The notes beneath the pieces were generated by a model that did not search any database, was not told where the DNA came from, and worked only from the letters and a program-made list of their open reading frames with translations. A program made the translations under genes and the position numbers. DNA of 64,000 nt from Streptomyces phaeoluteigriseus (GTDB taxonomy: Bacteria; Actinomycetota; Actinomycetes; Streptomycetales; Streptomycetaceae): the NCBI RefSeq assembly GCF_001896135.2, contig NZ_MPOH02000005.1, positions 380,887 through 444,886 on the forward strand, in the 5' to 3' direction. This document shows positions 1-8,124 of this stretch, piece by piece. Position 1 is the first letter of the stretch; each line of letters opens with the position of its first letter.

Positions 1-144
1 CTGACGCTTCCCCACGACCCGACCAACGACCACCCCAGCCGAAAGTCACTTGATCAACAACTTCTGTTAGGACCTCTTAAAGGCGCCCTTCACGCCCCTG
101 AGGCGCGCTTGTCATCGGTCCGGTGCGGGCACTACTGTCACCAC

Positions 145-305
145 GCCTTGGTGAACGGGAAATCCGGTGTGATGCCGGTGCGGCCCTCGCCACTGTGATC
201 GGGAAGTCCGGCTCCAGCCCTCAACAGGCAGCCACTGGGTCCTAGTGACCTGGGAAGGCGGAGCACGGGCGGTGGTACCCGTCAGCCAGGAGACCGACCA
301 AGGCG
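145..305 (+). promoter_or_regulatory. Cobalamin (B12) riboswitch upstream of cbiM
   Basis: The hallmark conserved blocks of the B12 riboswitch appear in the right order: GGGAAatCCGGTG near 158, the CCACTGTG block near 191, GCCACTGG...CTGGGAAGGC near 228-258, and the terminal AGCCAGGAGACC near 284-299. It ends about 40 nt before the cbiM start codon. This class of element lowers expression of cobalt/B12 uptake genes when adenosylcobalamin is abundant. A longer reading frame starting at 245 lies inside the aptamer, so the start at 347 is preferred for cbiM. Confidence 0.93.
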
Positions 306-346
306 CGTCAACCATCCACGAGGTGCTGGGAAGGGTCTGCCACGCC

Positions 347-1048
347 ATGCACATAGCCGAGGGTTTTCTGCCCCCCGCGCACGCCGTCGCCTGGAGCGTC
401 GCGGCCGCGCCGTTCGTCGTCCACGGAGTCCGCTCCCTCACGCGTGAGGTCAAAGAGCATCCCGAGAGCACTCTGCTGCTCGGCGCCTCCGGGGCCTTCA
501 CGTTCGTCCTGTCCGCCCTGAAGCTGCCCTCCGTGACCGGGAGCTGCTCACACCCCACCGGCACCGGATTGGGCGCCATCCTCTTCCGGCCGCCGATCAT
601 GGCCGTGCTGGGCACCATCACCCTGCTCTTCCAGGCCCTGTTGCTCGCTCACGGCGGCCTGACGACACTGGGCGCAAACGTCTTCTCGATGGCGATCGTC
701 GGTCCCTGGGCCGGATATGTGCTTTACAGACTGCTACGGCGATGTGAAGTGCCGCTGATGGTGGCCGTCTTCTTCGGCGCGTTCGTCGCCGACCTGTCGA
801 CGTACTGCGTGACCAGCATGCAGCTGGCGCTCGCCTTCCCGGACCCCAGCAGCGGATACCTCGGCGCACTGGGCAAGTTCGGCTCCATCTTCGCCGTCAC
901 CCAGGTCCCGCTGGCGGTGAGCGAGGGTCTGCTCACGGTGCTCGTGATGCGGCTGCTGGTGCAGTCCAGCAAGGGCGAGCTGACCCGACTGGGTGTACTG
1001 GTGGCCGGCAAGCGGACCGAGACCACGACGACTGAGGCGGTGGCCTGA
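347..1048 (+). CDS. cbiM: Cobalt ECF transporter S component CbiM
   Basis: Integral membrane substrate-binding component of the CbiMNQO cobalt importer. The protein begins [10 protein letters not shown], the classic CbiM N-terminus: in the family the N-terminal Met and the following His bind Co(II), which is the main reason for choosing this ATG. Several hydrophobic helices follow, with the family-typical segment around [10 protein letters not shown]. The length (233 aa) is normal. The gene is the first of the operon behind the B12 riboswitch, and its TGA overlaps the ATG of cbiN. The role is cobalt uptake for cobalamin synthesis. Confidence 0.95.
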   Translation: MHIAEGFLPPAHAVAWSVAAAPFVVHGVRSLTREVKEHPESTLLLGASGAFTFVLSALKLPSVTGSCSHPTGTGLGAILFRPPIMAVLGTITLLFQALLLAHGGLTTLGANVFSMAIVGPWAGYVLYRLLRRCEVPLMVAVFFGAFVADLSTYCVTSMQLALAFPDPSSGYLGALGKFGSIFAVTQVPLAVSEGLLTVLVMRLLVQSSKGELTRLGVLVAGKRTETTTTEAVA

Positions 1049-1419
1049 TGAGCAAGAACGCGAAGATCAACGCCCTGTTGCTGCTCGTCGTGGCCGCGCT
1101 CGCCGTACTTCCACTCGCCCTTGGCCTCGGTGACCACAAGGAGGAGCCGTTCGCCGGCGCTGACGCTGAGGCGGAGACCACGATCACCGAGATAGACCCG
1201 GACTACGAGCCTTGGTTCTCCCCGCTGTACGAGCCGCCGTCCGGGGAGGTCGAGTCGGCGCTGTTCGCCCTTCAGGCCGCCCTCGGTGCGGGGGTCCTGG
1301 CCTACTACTTCGGTGTGCGCCGGGGGCGGCGTCAGGGTGAGCTGCGGGCGCGGGAACAGCGCGCCGCCGCCGGCGCGCCCGGTGAGGCCGCCGGAGAGCC
1401 CGCCCTCGACGGGTCCTGA
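1048..1419 (+). CDS. cbiN: Cobalt transport accessory protein CbiN
   Basis: Small membrane subunit that assists cobalt loading of CbiM. There is one N-terminal membrane helix (about residues 8-27), an extracytoplasmic loop with the family sequence ETTITEIDPDYEPWF, and a second helix (about 72-90) followed by a basic tail. The ATG overlaps the cbiM stop (TGATG), implying translational coupling. At 123 aa it is slightly longer than most CbiN because of the charged C-terminal extension. Confidence 0.93.
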   Translation: MSKNAKINALLLLVVAALAVLPLALGLGDHKEEPFAGADAEAETTITEIDPDYEPWFSPLYEPPSGEVESALFALQAALGAGVLAYYFGVRRGRRQGELRAREQRAAAGAPGEAAGEPALDGS

Positions 1420-1425
1420 CCGCTC

Positions 1426-2174
1426 GTGCTGCCGATCGATGCAGCGGCGCACAGCAGTCGCTGGCGCCGCCGCCATCCCGTGGACAAGGCCGTGCTCGGG
1501 GTTGGACTCACCGTGCTCGCGATCTCGCTGCCGCCCTGGCCTGGCGCCGCACTCGTCCTCGTCGTCGCCCTTGCCGTACTGCTGGGCCCGGCGGGTGTGC
1601 CCGGTCGCAGACTGTGGCGTGCCTACCGGGTACCGCTGGGCTTCTGCGTGACCGGCGCGGCGCCCCTGCTCGTCCAGGTCGGTGGGCCGCAGGGCTTCGT
1701 GTCCTTCGTCGGCGACGGTCCGCTGCGGGCCGGGGAACTGCTGCTGCGCACCTCGGCCGCTCCCTCGGCGTGCTGTTGTTCGCCTTCACCACCCCGATGT
1801 CGGATCTGCTGCCCCGCCTGGTGCGGGCCGGGGTGCCCGCGCCGGTCGTGGATGTCGCCCTGGTGACGTACCGCATGAGCTTTCTGCTCCTGGACTCCGT
1901 GCGCCGTATCCGGGATGCTCAGGCCGCCCGGCTCGGGCACACCTCCCGGGCCGCCACCTGGCGCTCCCTGGCCGGGCTCGGGGCCACCGCGTTCGTCCGC
2001 GCCTTCGACCATGCCACCCGGCTTCAGGCCGGGCTCGCGGGACGCGGCTACGACGGCACGCTGCGCGTCCTGGTGCCCGAGGCCCGTATCTCCGTCCGCT
2101 TCACGGCCGCGAGCTGCGCGCTCCTCGCAGCGGTGGCTGCACTCACCCTCGTACTGGAAAGGGCGTTGCCATGA
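1426..2174 (+). pseudogene. cbiQ: Cobalt ECF transporter T component CbiQ, frameshifted
   Basis: Transmembrane coupling subunit of the cobalt importer. The first half reads from a GTG at 1426 (...GPLRAGELLLRTSAA) and the second half continues one frame back (SLGVLLFAFTTPMSDLLPRL...) to the TGA at 2172. The switch is at about 1759-1761, and one extra base there (for example GCCGCCTCC in place of GCCGCTCC) restores a full CbiQ of about 249 aa. The conserved T-component coupling segments, including LAGRGYDG, lie in the downstream half. Its stop overlaps the cbiO start (ATGA). It may be a sequencing undercall rather than a dead gene, since cbiM, N and O are intact. Confidence 0.85.
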
Positions 2175-3070
2175 GCGAGCCCACCGCCCTGGTTGCCCTG
2201 CGGGGCGCGTCCTACGCCTACGAGGACGGCCCCGCCGTGCTCAGCGGCCTCGATTTCGACGTGCACGAGGGGCGCGCGCTCGCCCTGCTCGGCCGCAACG
2301 GCAGCGGAAAGACCACGCTGATGCGGCTGCTCAGCGGCGGACTCCGGCCCGGCGAGGGCCGGTTGACCCTTGAGGGGCAGGCGGTGACGTACAACCGCAA
2401 GGGGCTGACCCGGCTTCGGACGACCGTCCAGCTGGTCGTCCAGAACCCCGACGACCAGCTTTTCGCCGCGTCCGTCGCCCAGGACGTCTCCTTCGGACCC
2501 CTGAACCTCGGCCTGCCCGACACCCAGGTACGGGCGCGGGTCGACGAGGCGCTCGCCGCCCTGGACATCACCGCCCTAGCCGACCGGCCCACCCACCTGC
2601 TGTCGTACGGGCAACGCAAGCGGACCGCGATCGCGGGTGCGGTCGCGATGCGACCTCGCGTGCTGATCCTCGACGAGCCGACCGCGGGACTCGACCCGGA
2701 CGGCCAGGAACGGCTGCTGGCCACCCTGGACGGGCTCAGCGCGCGCGGCACCACCGTACTGATGGCCACCCACGACGTCGACCTCGCCCTGCGCTGGGCC
2801 GACGACGTCGCGCTCCTGACCCCGTCCGGAGTGCGCACAGGGCCCGCGCCCGCGATGCTGGCCCGCACAGATCTCCTGCGACAGGCGGGGCTGCGGCTGC
2901 CCTGGGGCATCGCGGTGGCCGGACTGCTACGTGCGCACGGACTGTTGAGCGACGCCACCGACGGCCCACGCACACCTGAAGAGATGGCAGCCGTCGCCTC
3001 GGCACAGCCCACCGATCCGATCCGGTACGCCGATGGCTTCCGGGAAGGCCCAGACGGTAGTCGACGTTGA
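2171..3070 (+). CDS. cbiO: Cobalt ECF transporter ATPase CbiO
   Basis: ATP-hydrolysing subunit of the cobalt importer. Walker A is GRNGSGKTT, the Q-loop segment is VVQNPDDQLF (typical of ECF ATPases), the signature is LSYGQRKR, Walker B is VLILDEPTAGLD, and the H-loop is MATHDVDLA. The length is 299 aa, with about 60 poorly conserved C-terminal residues as in other CbiO. The ATG at 2171 overlaps the cbiQ stop. It is the last gene of the riboswitch-controlled operon. Confidence 0.95.
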   Translation: MSEPTALVALRGASYAYEDGPAVLSGLDFDVHEGRALALLGRNGSGKTTLMRLLSGGLRPGEGRLTLEGQAVTYNRKGLTRLRTTVQLVVQNPDDQLFAASVAQDVSFGPLNLGLPDTQVRARVDEALAALDITALADRPTHLLSYGQRKRTAIAGAVAMRPRVLILDEPTAGLDPDGQERLLATLDGLSARGTTVLMATHDVDLALRWADDVALLTPSGVRTGPAPAMLARTDLLRQAGLRLPWGIAVAGLLRAHGLLSDATDGPRTPEEMAAVASAQPTDPIRYADGFREGPDGSRR

Positions 3071-3523
3071 TCAGTACGACTCCGTCGCGGGCCGAAGTTG
3101 CGCCGCCACCGAGCGGTGCACGGCCAAAGGCGCCGTCGAACCCTCCCGCCGTACACGAACATCGTGACCGGCTGCGGCGGTCACCCATCCGTCACCCCCT
3201 TTGATGACGTTGCCTTCCATACTCATCCACCCAATGCGCCGGACAGAGCTGCGTGAGACAAGGAAGCGCGCCGAGTCCAGGTACACGCCAGTAGCCGACC
3301 TTCTGCTCGGGCAAGAGCGAGGGTCACCTCCGTGCCCTGGCTTGCCCGCGTCGGCGGCTCGATGCTTGCCGGGTTAGGTGCGCAGGCGCGAGAACCGACC
3401 ACCGCCTTCTGCTCAGGCACGGCCGGGTCCTGCTCCTGGCACTCGGGCATCGCCTGCACATGGCAGGCACCGGCCTGACACTCGACGAACCAGCGTCACC
3501 CTGACGAGCCGACGTCAGTAACG
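3071..3523. other. Intergenic, no supported gene
   Basis: Region between convergent cbiO and the ABC ATPase. Short frames exist on both strands (for example a 71-codon frame, 3071-3286, minus strand), but none has a recognisable domain or a convincing ribosome-binding site. Confidence 0.5.
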
Positions 3524-5107
3524 TCACGTGATCTCCGCCGGTGTCCGCAGGAGAGCTCGGGTCGCCGCATGGCCTGGGGCGGTGAAGACGGCTGCCGTGG
3601 GACCGGACTCGGCGGTGCGACCCGCGTCGAGGACGGTGACCGTATCGGTGCGATCCGCGATGAGCAGGAGGTCGTGGCTGATGAGGACGAGGGCCGTGCC
3701 GCGCTCCTCTCGCAGCCGGACCAGCAGGTCCATGATCGCCTCGGCGGTGGCGGAGTCCAGCGCTGAGGTGATCTCGTCGCAGATCAGGACGTCTGGATCG
3801 GCGGCGAGTGCCCGGGCTATGGCCACGCGCTGACGTTGCCCGCCGGACAGTTCGTGCGGATAGCGGTCGGCGAACTCGGGCGGCAGACCCACCTGTTCGA
3901 GCAGCTCCACTACGCGTGCGGCCACGTCGCCCGCTCTGCAGCGTCGGTGCAGTCGCATCGGCCTGCCGACCGTGTCGCCGACTGTGCGGCTGGGATTGAG
4001 CGCACCGAGCGGGTTCTGTGTGACCAGCTGGATTCGGCGCCGCTGTTCGCGGCTCCGGCCGCGCAGACCAGTGCTCAGCGGCACCCCGTCGAGGCTGATC
4101 GTGCCGGCGATGACGGGCTGCAGGCCGACCACGGCCCGGACCAGCGTGGTTTTGCCGGAACCCGAGGCACCGACGATCCCGGTCGACGAGCCGGGCGCGA
4201 CGGCGAGGGCGACGCCGTCCAGGGCCGGGGCGTCCGAGCGGCGGTCGAAGGTGACACGGAGGTCGCGGACGTCGAGCACGGCTCCGATCACGGCCGCGGG
4301 CGCTGGACGCTCGGGCGGTTCCTCGGCCGTACGGGCTGCGGCGGTCCCCCCGTAGGTGCCGGTATACGTGCTGGCGGACGTGCCGAGTTCCACCACCTCG
4401 TCCGTGATCCGTTCGAGGAGTTCGGGGTCGTGGCAGGAGAGCGCGACGGCGAGGCGGTGCTCAGCGGCCAGGTGCCGTAGCAGCTCACCGATTTCGTCGC
4501 GGAGTTCGGGGTGCAGTCCGGCGGTCGGCTCGTCCAGGAGCAGGACGTTGGGGCGGCGGGCCAGGGCGCGGGCGAGGGCCACTCGGCGCTGCTGTCCGCC
4601 GGACAGGGCGGCGGGGCGGCGGGCGGCGAGGACGCCGTCGTCCGGGAGCCGTACCTCGGCCAGGAGCGCCCGTATCGCCTTCGGGGACCGGTCGTCGGCG
4701 AGTTCGCGGAGCAGGGAGCGGACGCGCATACGGGGGTTCAGTCCGGAGCCGGGGTCCTGGCCGACATAGGCGAGCCGCTCGCGGCGCAGGGCGCGCAACT
4801 CCCGTTCGGGCAAGGTGAACACGTCATGGCCGAGGACTTCGACCCGGCCGGCGGTGCGTCGCGTGCCGGCTGGCAGCAGCCCGGTGAGGGCTCGCAGCAG
4901 CGTGGTCTTGCCGGAGCCGGAGGGGCCGGTCAGGGCGACGACCCGGCCCGGGTGGAGGGCGAGTGCGGCGTCCTGGAGGATGACCCGGCCGTCGGGGGCG
5001 GCGACGGTGAGGCCAGAGACTCTGGCTGCCGCTTCGGCGAGGGTGGCGGTGCCGTCGGAGGTCGACTTGTCGTCGTCCTTCCGGTACCGGTCGGGGGCGT
5101 GGCTCAC
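3524..5107 (-). CDS. Double-ABC ATPase of a peptide/nickel-type importer
   Basis: Fusion of two ABC nucleotide-binding domains, as in the DppD-DppF type. Domain 1 (about residues 28-245) has Walker A GPSGSGKTT, signature LSGGQQRR and Walker B VLLLDEPTAGL. Domain 2 (about 275-520) has GASGSGKTT, LSGGQRQR and VLICDEITSAL, with the H-loop ISHD. All catalytic motifs are intact. In this family the protein powers permeases for dipeptides, nickel or nickelophores. Here no permease or substrate-binding gene lies upstream (5108-5394) or downstream, so it may be an orphan left by a deletion. It sits beside the cobalt operon, but metal transport is only inferred. Confidence 0.85.
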   Translation of the reverse strand: MSHAPDRYRKDDDKSTSDGTATLAEAAARVSGLTVAAPDGRVILQDAALALHPGRVVALTGPSGSGKTTLLRALTGLLPAGTRRTAGRVEVLGHDVFTLPERELRALRRERLAYVGQDPGSGLNPRMRVRSLLRELADDRSPKAIRALLAEVRLPDDGVLAARRPAALSGGQQRRVALARALARRPNVLLLDEPTAGLHPELRDEIGELLRHLAAEHRLAVALSCHDPELLERITDEVVELGTSASTYTGTYGGTAAARTAEEPPERPAPAAVIGAVLDVRDLRVTFDRRSDAPALDGVALAVAPGSSTGIVGASGSGKTTLVRAVVGLQPVIAGTISLDGVPLSTGLRGRSREQRRRIQLVTQNPLGALNPSRTVGDTVGRPMRLHRRCRAGDVAARVVELLEQVGLPPEFADRYPHELSGGQRQRVAIARALAADPDVLICDEITSALDSATAEAIMDLLVRLREERGTALVLISHDLLLIADRTDTVTVLDAGRTAESGPTAAVFTAPGHAATRALLRTPAEIT

Positions 5108-5286
5108 AGAACGGTCACCGCCTTCCGGCCGGTCTGCGGGGCGAGGGCCGCCGCGGCGAGGTGTCGTCTACTCGGGTGTCGGGGGCACGGCGGCAGGGGC
5201 GGGGCCGGGCTGACAGCGGCGTGTACTCATGGCCGTCCGGATCTTTGTCGGGCGTGACCGCCGGACTGCGTGTCACGCACAACGAA

Positions 5287-5315
5287 ATGGGCCGCCGACT
5301 CCGTCGACGGCCCAT
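5287..5315 (-). terminator. Strong hairpin downstream of the pyruvyl-transferase-like gene
   Basis: Inverted repeat with 13-base arms (ATGGGCCGCCGAC / GTCGACGGCCCAT, one mismatch) and a 3-base loop, 80 nt past the stop of the minus-strand gene at 5395. There is no clear T-tract, as is usual in high-GC actinomycetes. Confidence 0.6.
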
Positions 5316-5394
5316 CACGGAATTGCAAGGAGGTTCCGTGCCCGCTCGGGAGGGACGCGTCAGCCCTCCTTACGCCGGCCCGTGTAAGGCGAAC

Positions 5395-6678
5395 TCAGGA
5401 CGAGGACCGACGTGTCCTGTCGAGTTGCTGCTTCAGGCCGACCATGCTCTGCCGGTGCAGATTCGCCGCGTACTTGCGTGCTCTGCGTGCCCTCGCCTTG
5501 GCACTCGCGGGGTTCTTGGCGATCCACAGAGCGGCAGGAGCGATGCGGTGGAGGTCGTCGCTGTCGTCCATGTCGAACAGCCAGTCACCCAGACCGATGT
5601 CCGCCCACATGAATCCCTTGCTCGTCTGCTCCTTCCATCGACACACGATCGCCGGAACGTCATGCCCGACCGCCAGGATCGGTGAGTGCATCTCATTGCT
5701 GACGAGGCCGGCAGAGCGTGCGTACGTACTCACCGCCTCACTTGGCAGCCAGAAGGTACGACGCAGGACGACACGCTCCTTCACATCGGCGGGCAGTGGA
5801 GCGTAGAGGTTCTCCCGGTTGACCTCCACCTGTGACTCGTCCTCCGGACAGAGGAGCACCTTCATGTCCGTTTTGCGCACCGCCTCTGTGATCGCCTTAC
5901 GCAACGGAGCATGGTCATGCTCCTTCATCCTCTCGTTGTAGGCATGGTCGATCTTGTCCTGCTCGGTCATTTCCCGGCCGTAGATCTCCCAGTAGGGCGT
6001 CTTGCGCAGCCTGCCGAGGACGCACAAGAACTTCCCTTCGGCAAGCCCATGGTCGCGCAGATACGCATCGGCCGCCGCGTCGTCCCGCAGGTCCGTCGCG
6101 AAGGCCGCGTCAGGGCCAAACTCCACGATCGGCGCGCTCACCCCGGCCGCGCGTACCGCCGCCAGTGACACCGAGTCGCGCAGGTACACGAAGCTCGCCC
6201 CATTGAGAAGCGGCAGGGTGCGCCTGTCCGGAGTCCCTTGTGTGATGCCGTAGACCCCATAGGGCTTGCCGGTCTCCCGCCGCCAACGGTCGACTTCCTC
6301 TATACCCAGGAGCATGGGCCCGGAGCCGTGCAGGAGGAAGTCGTTGTGCTCCAGAGCCGCCCGCACGCCCGCCGGAGACCTGTCGATCACCCGGAGCCTG
6401 GGGAAACGCGCGGTGAGCATCTCCTTCACGCCGTTCCCGACCGACGACGGCCACAGCTGCACTTCCGCCTGCGGAAGATGCTTCTCCAGCAGGGCCAATA
6501 TCCCGGGAGTGTGCGCCACGTCGCCGATGTTCACGGTCTGCCAGGACGACCGCAGCAGAATGCGCGGAGCCCGGCCCGCCGCGTGTGCTGAAGTCGGCAA
6601 GGCCGCCTGCAGTGCCGCGGCCAGCCCCGCGCCGGCCGCGGCTCCCAAGAACGTCCGTCGTTCCATGATGTCGCTCAT
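5395..6678 (-). CDS. Tat-exported polysaccharide pyruvyl transferase family protein
   Basis: The N-terminus carries a twin-arginine motif (ERRTFLGAAAG) followed by a hydrophobic stretch and an Ala-rich cleavage region ending near SAHA. The body matches polysaccharide pyruvyl transferases (PF04230): NIGDVAHTPGILALL near the mature N-terminus, LLHGSGPMLLG, FGPDAAF, and a C-terminal SNEMHSPILAVGHDVPAIVCRW segment, which corresponds to the family SxRLHxxI region. Such enzymes add pyruvate ketals to surface glycans. A Tat-exported version is unusual and may act on secreted or cell-wall polymers. The ATG at 6678 is chosen; 12 nt further in, the ATG at 6666 (MERRTFLG) has a better-spaced GGGAG. Confidence 0.8.
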   Translation of the reverse strand: MSDIMERRTFLGAAAGAGLAAALQAALPTSAHAAGRAPRILLRSSWQTVNIGDVAHTPGILALLEKHLPQAEVQLWPSSVGNGVKEMLTARFPRLRVIDRSPAGVRAALEHNDFLLHGSGPMLLGIEEVDRWRRETGKPYGVYGITQGTPDRRTLPLLNGASFVYLRDSVSLAAVRAAGVSAPIVEFGPDAAFATDLRDDAAADAYLRDHGLAEGKFLCVLGRLRKTPYWEIYGREMTEQDKIDHAYNERMKEHDHAPLRKAITEAVRKTDMKVLLCPEDESQVEVNRENLYAPLPADVKERVVLRRTFWLPSEAVSTYARSAGLVSNEMHSPILAVGHDVPAIVCRWKEQTSKGFMWADIGLGDWLFDMDDSDDLHRIAPAALWIAKNPASAKARARRARKYAANLHRQSMVGLKQQLDRTRRSSS

Positions 6679-7023
6679 CTCCCTGGTGCTCCGAGTGATC
6701 CGGTGCCGACCCTCCAGCGCTCGCGGGCGCACCCCGTGTGTCAAGGGGAGAGACACGAGGACCTGAGGGCCGGCTGATGGGGAGTACGCTCCTGAGGGCG
6801 GTGCAGCCGCACGTGAGGCACCTCCGAGCCGTGCCGGCAACGTGCGGCGCTACGCCCACCCGCTGCAGCCCGGCGTCCCGATCCGGTCCTGCAACTTCAG
6901 CGCCTCACACAAGAGTTGTTCACGTCCCCGACTCGGATGACAGGAACTTCCCACCGATCGGCATTCCTCGTCTCGCCGTGCGTCTGCGGAATCTGTCGAC
7001 GTCACGCGAGCACCGGACACTGG
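6679..7023. other. Intergenic, no supported gene
   Basis: Upstream region of the pyruvyl-transferase-like gene. The minus-strand frame continues upstream to 6840, but that extension precedes the Tat motif and looks non-coding. Nothing else is recognised. Confidence 0.4.
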
Positions 7024-7580
7024 CTAGACATCGATGAAGCCGCGCGGCTCGTCCCGGCGCTGCCCCGGAAGCCGATCACCCACGGACCTCTCACATCCCG
7101 CAACCTGCCGTTCCTGAGCCTTGCCGCGGAAGACCATCACAAGTGTGGACGGGAACCGCGCCTTGACCCGGTCCGTCTGCCGCATCATGCGCGGAGCCAT
7201 CAGCAGGCCGACGCCCATGACGGCGGAACCTGCGACCGCGTCCACGAAGCAGTGGTTCGCCGTGCCTATCACCACGACCGTCGTCAGCAGGGGATGGACG
7301 ACAGCGGCCGTCCGTGTCAGGCGCGTTGCCCGAACCGCCAGAGCATCACGCCGCACCACAGCGCCCAGCCGACGTACAGACTCGGCAGGGCCGCGTACTG
7401 ATTGGTCATGTCTCCCATGCCCCGCGGTGCGCTCGTCGCACCGCCCCACCAGTTCGCCAGGCTGGCGGCGTCGCGGTGGTGACGTTCAATGCGGACGTCC
7501 CTGGCGGTTGTCACTGGAAGCAGGTGTCGTGCTCCCTGTGTCCAGCGGTCGGCGGCGGCCGGGCGGTAGCCCTTGCGCAA
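7024..7580 (-). pseudogene. PAP2-family membrane phosphatase relic
   Basis: Two overlapping minus-strand frames together give the C-terminal part of a PAP2/inositolphosphotransferase-like membrane protein. The first has MTNQYAALPSLYVGWALWCG and ends at 7317. The second resumes near 7330 with AAVVHPLLTTVVVIGTANH and continues CFVDAVAGSAVMGVGLL. In active enzymes the first block reads PSLHVGW and the second GTANHYxxD. Here the first His is Tyr and the frame is broken between the blocks. The N-terminal transmembrane half is missing. Confidence 0.75.
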
Positions 7581-8124
7581 CTTCCTCTACTGCGGGGGTG
7601 AGCCGCTCGGCTGCGGCCCGTTCGCAACCGTATGGCCGCGGAGTCGCCGACCGGGTCAGGCAACGACCCGCCGGAGACCGAACCGGCTCGTGCTGTTGCG
7701 CGGGGGTCGCTGACGCGTGCCTCTGCGACGCACCAACTCCGGTCGATGACGTTGACGTAATGGTCGGTTTCGGTCACTTGTGAGACAGGTGAGTAGTGTG
7801 CGAGCCCCGCGCCGCGCTCGCCGCCGCCCGCGTGAACCGGCTCGCCGAGGGTTCGGATCTCCCTTTCAGTCTGCTTTGCGGAAGAACTCGCGGATGTCGG
7901 TGAGGTCGCCGCACCCCTGGTCGTCCTGGTCGTGTACACGGCCGCCGGATTGCTGTGGGTCGTCCTCGTCTCGATCGCCCTCTGGGCGCTTGCCGTGTCC
8001 GCGGGCGCGGCCGCGCTCGTCCAGGACGGCCGGGGGCGCCGTCCGAAGCGAGGGCCGGAGATGTGCACCCCGGCCCTCGCCCCCCGAGGTGGCGTCTCAC
8101 CGTTTGATGTGTCGGCCCGCTGTG
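7581..8124. other. Degenerate region with a membrane-protein-like remnant
   Basis: The plus-strand frames around 7800-8060 encode short gene-like stretches in different frames, including a hydrophobic segment (AAGLLWVVLVSIALWALAV at about 7935-7991). No start, domain or continuous frame can be assigned. It is probably decayed coding DNA, and it lies just 3' of the lectin-dehydrogenase gene. Confidence 0.35.

Noticed and set aside
245-346. A longer CbiM start at 245
   Set aside because: It lies inside the B12 aptamer, and the extra residues have no family similarity; CbiM activity needs the N-terminal MH at 347.
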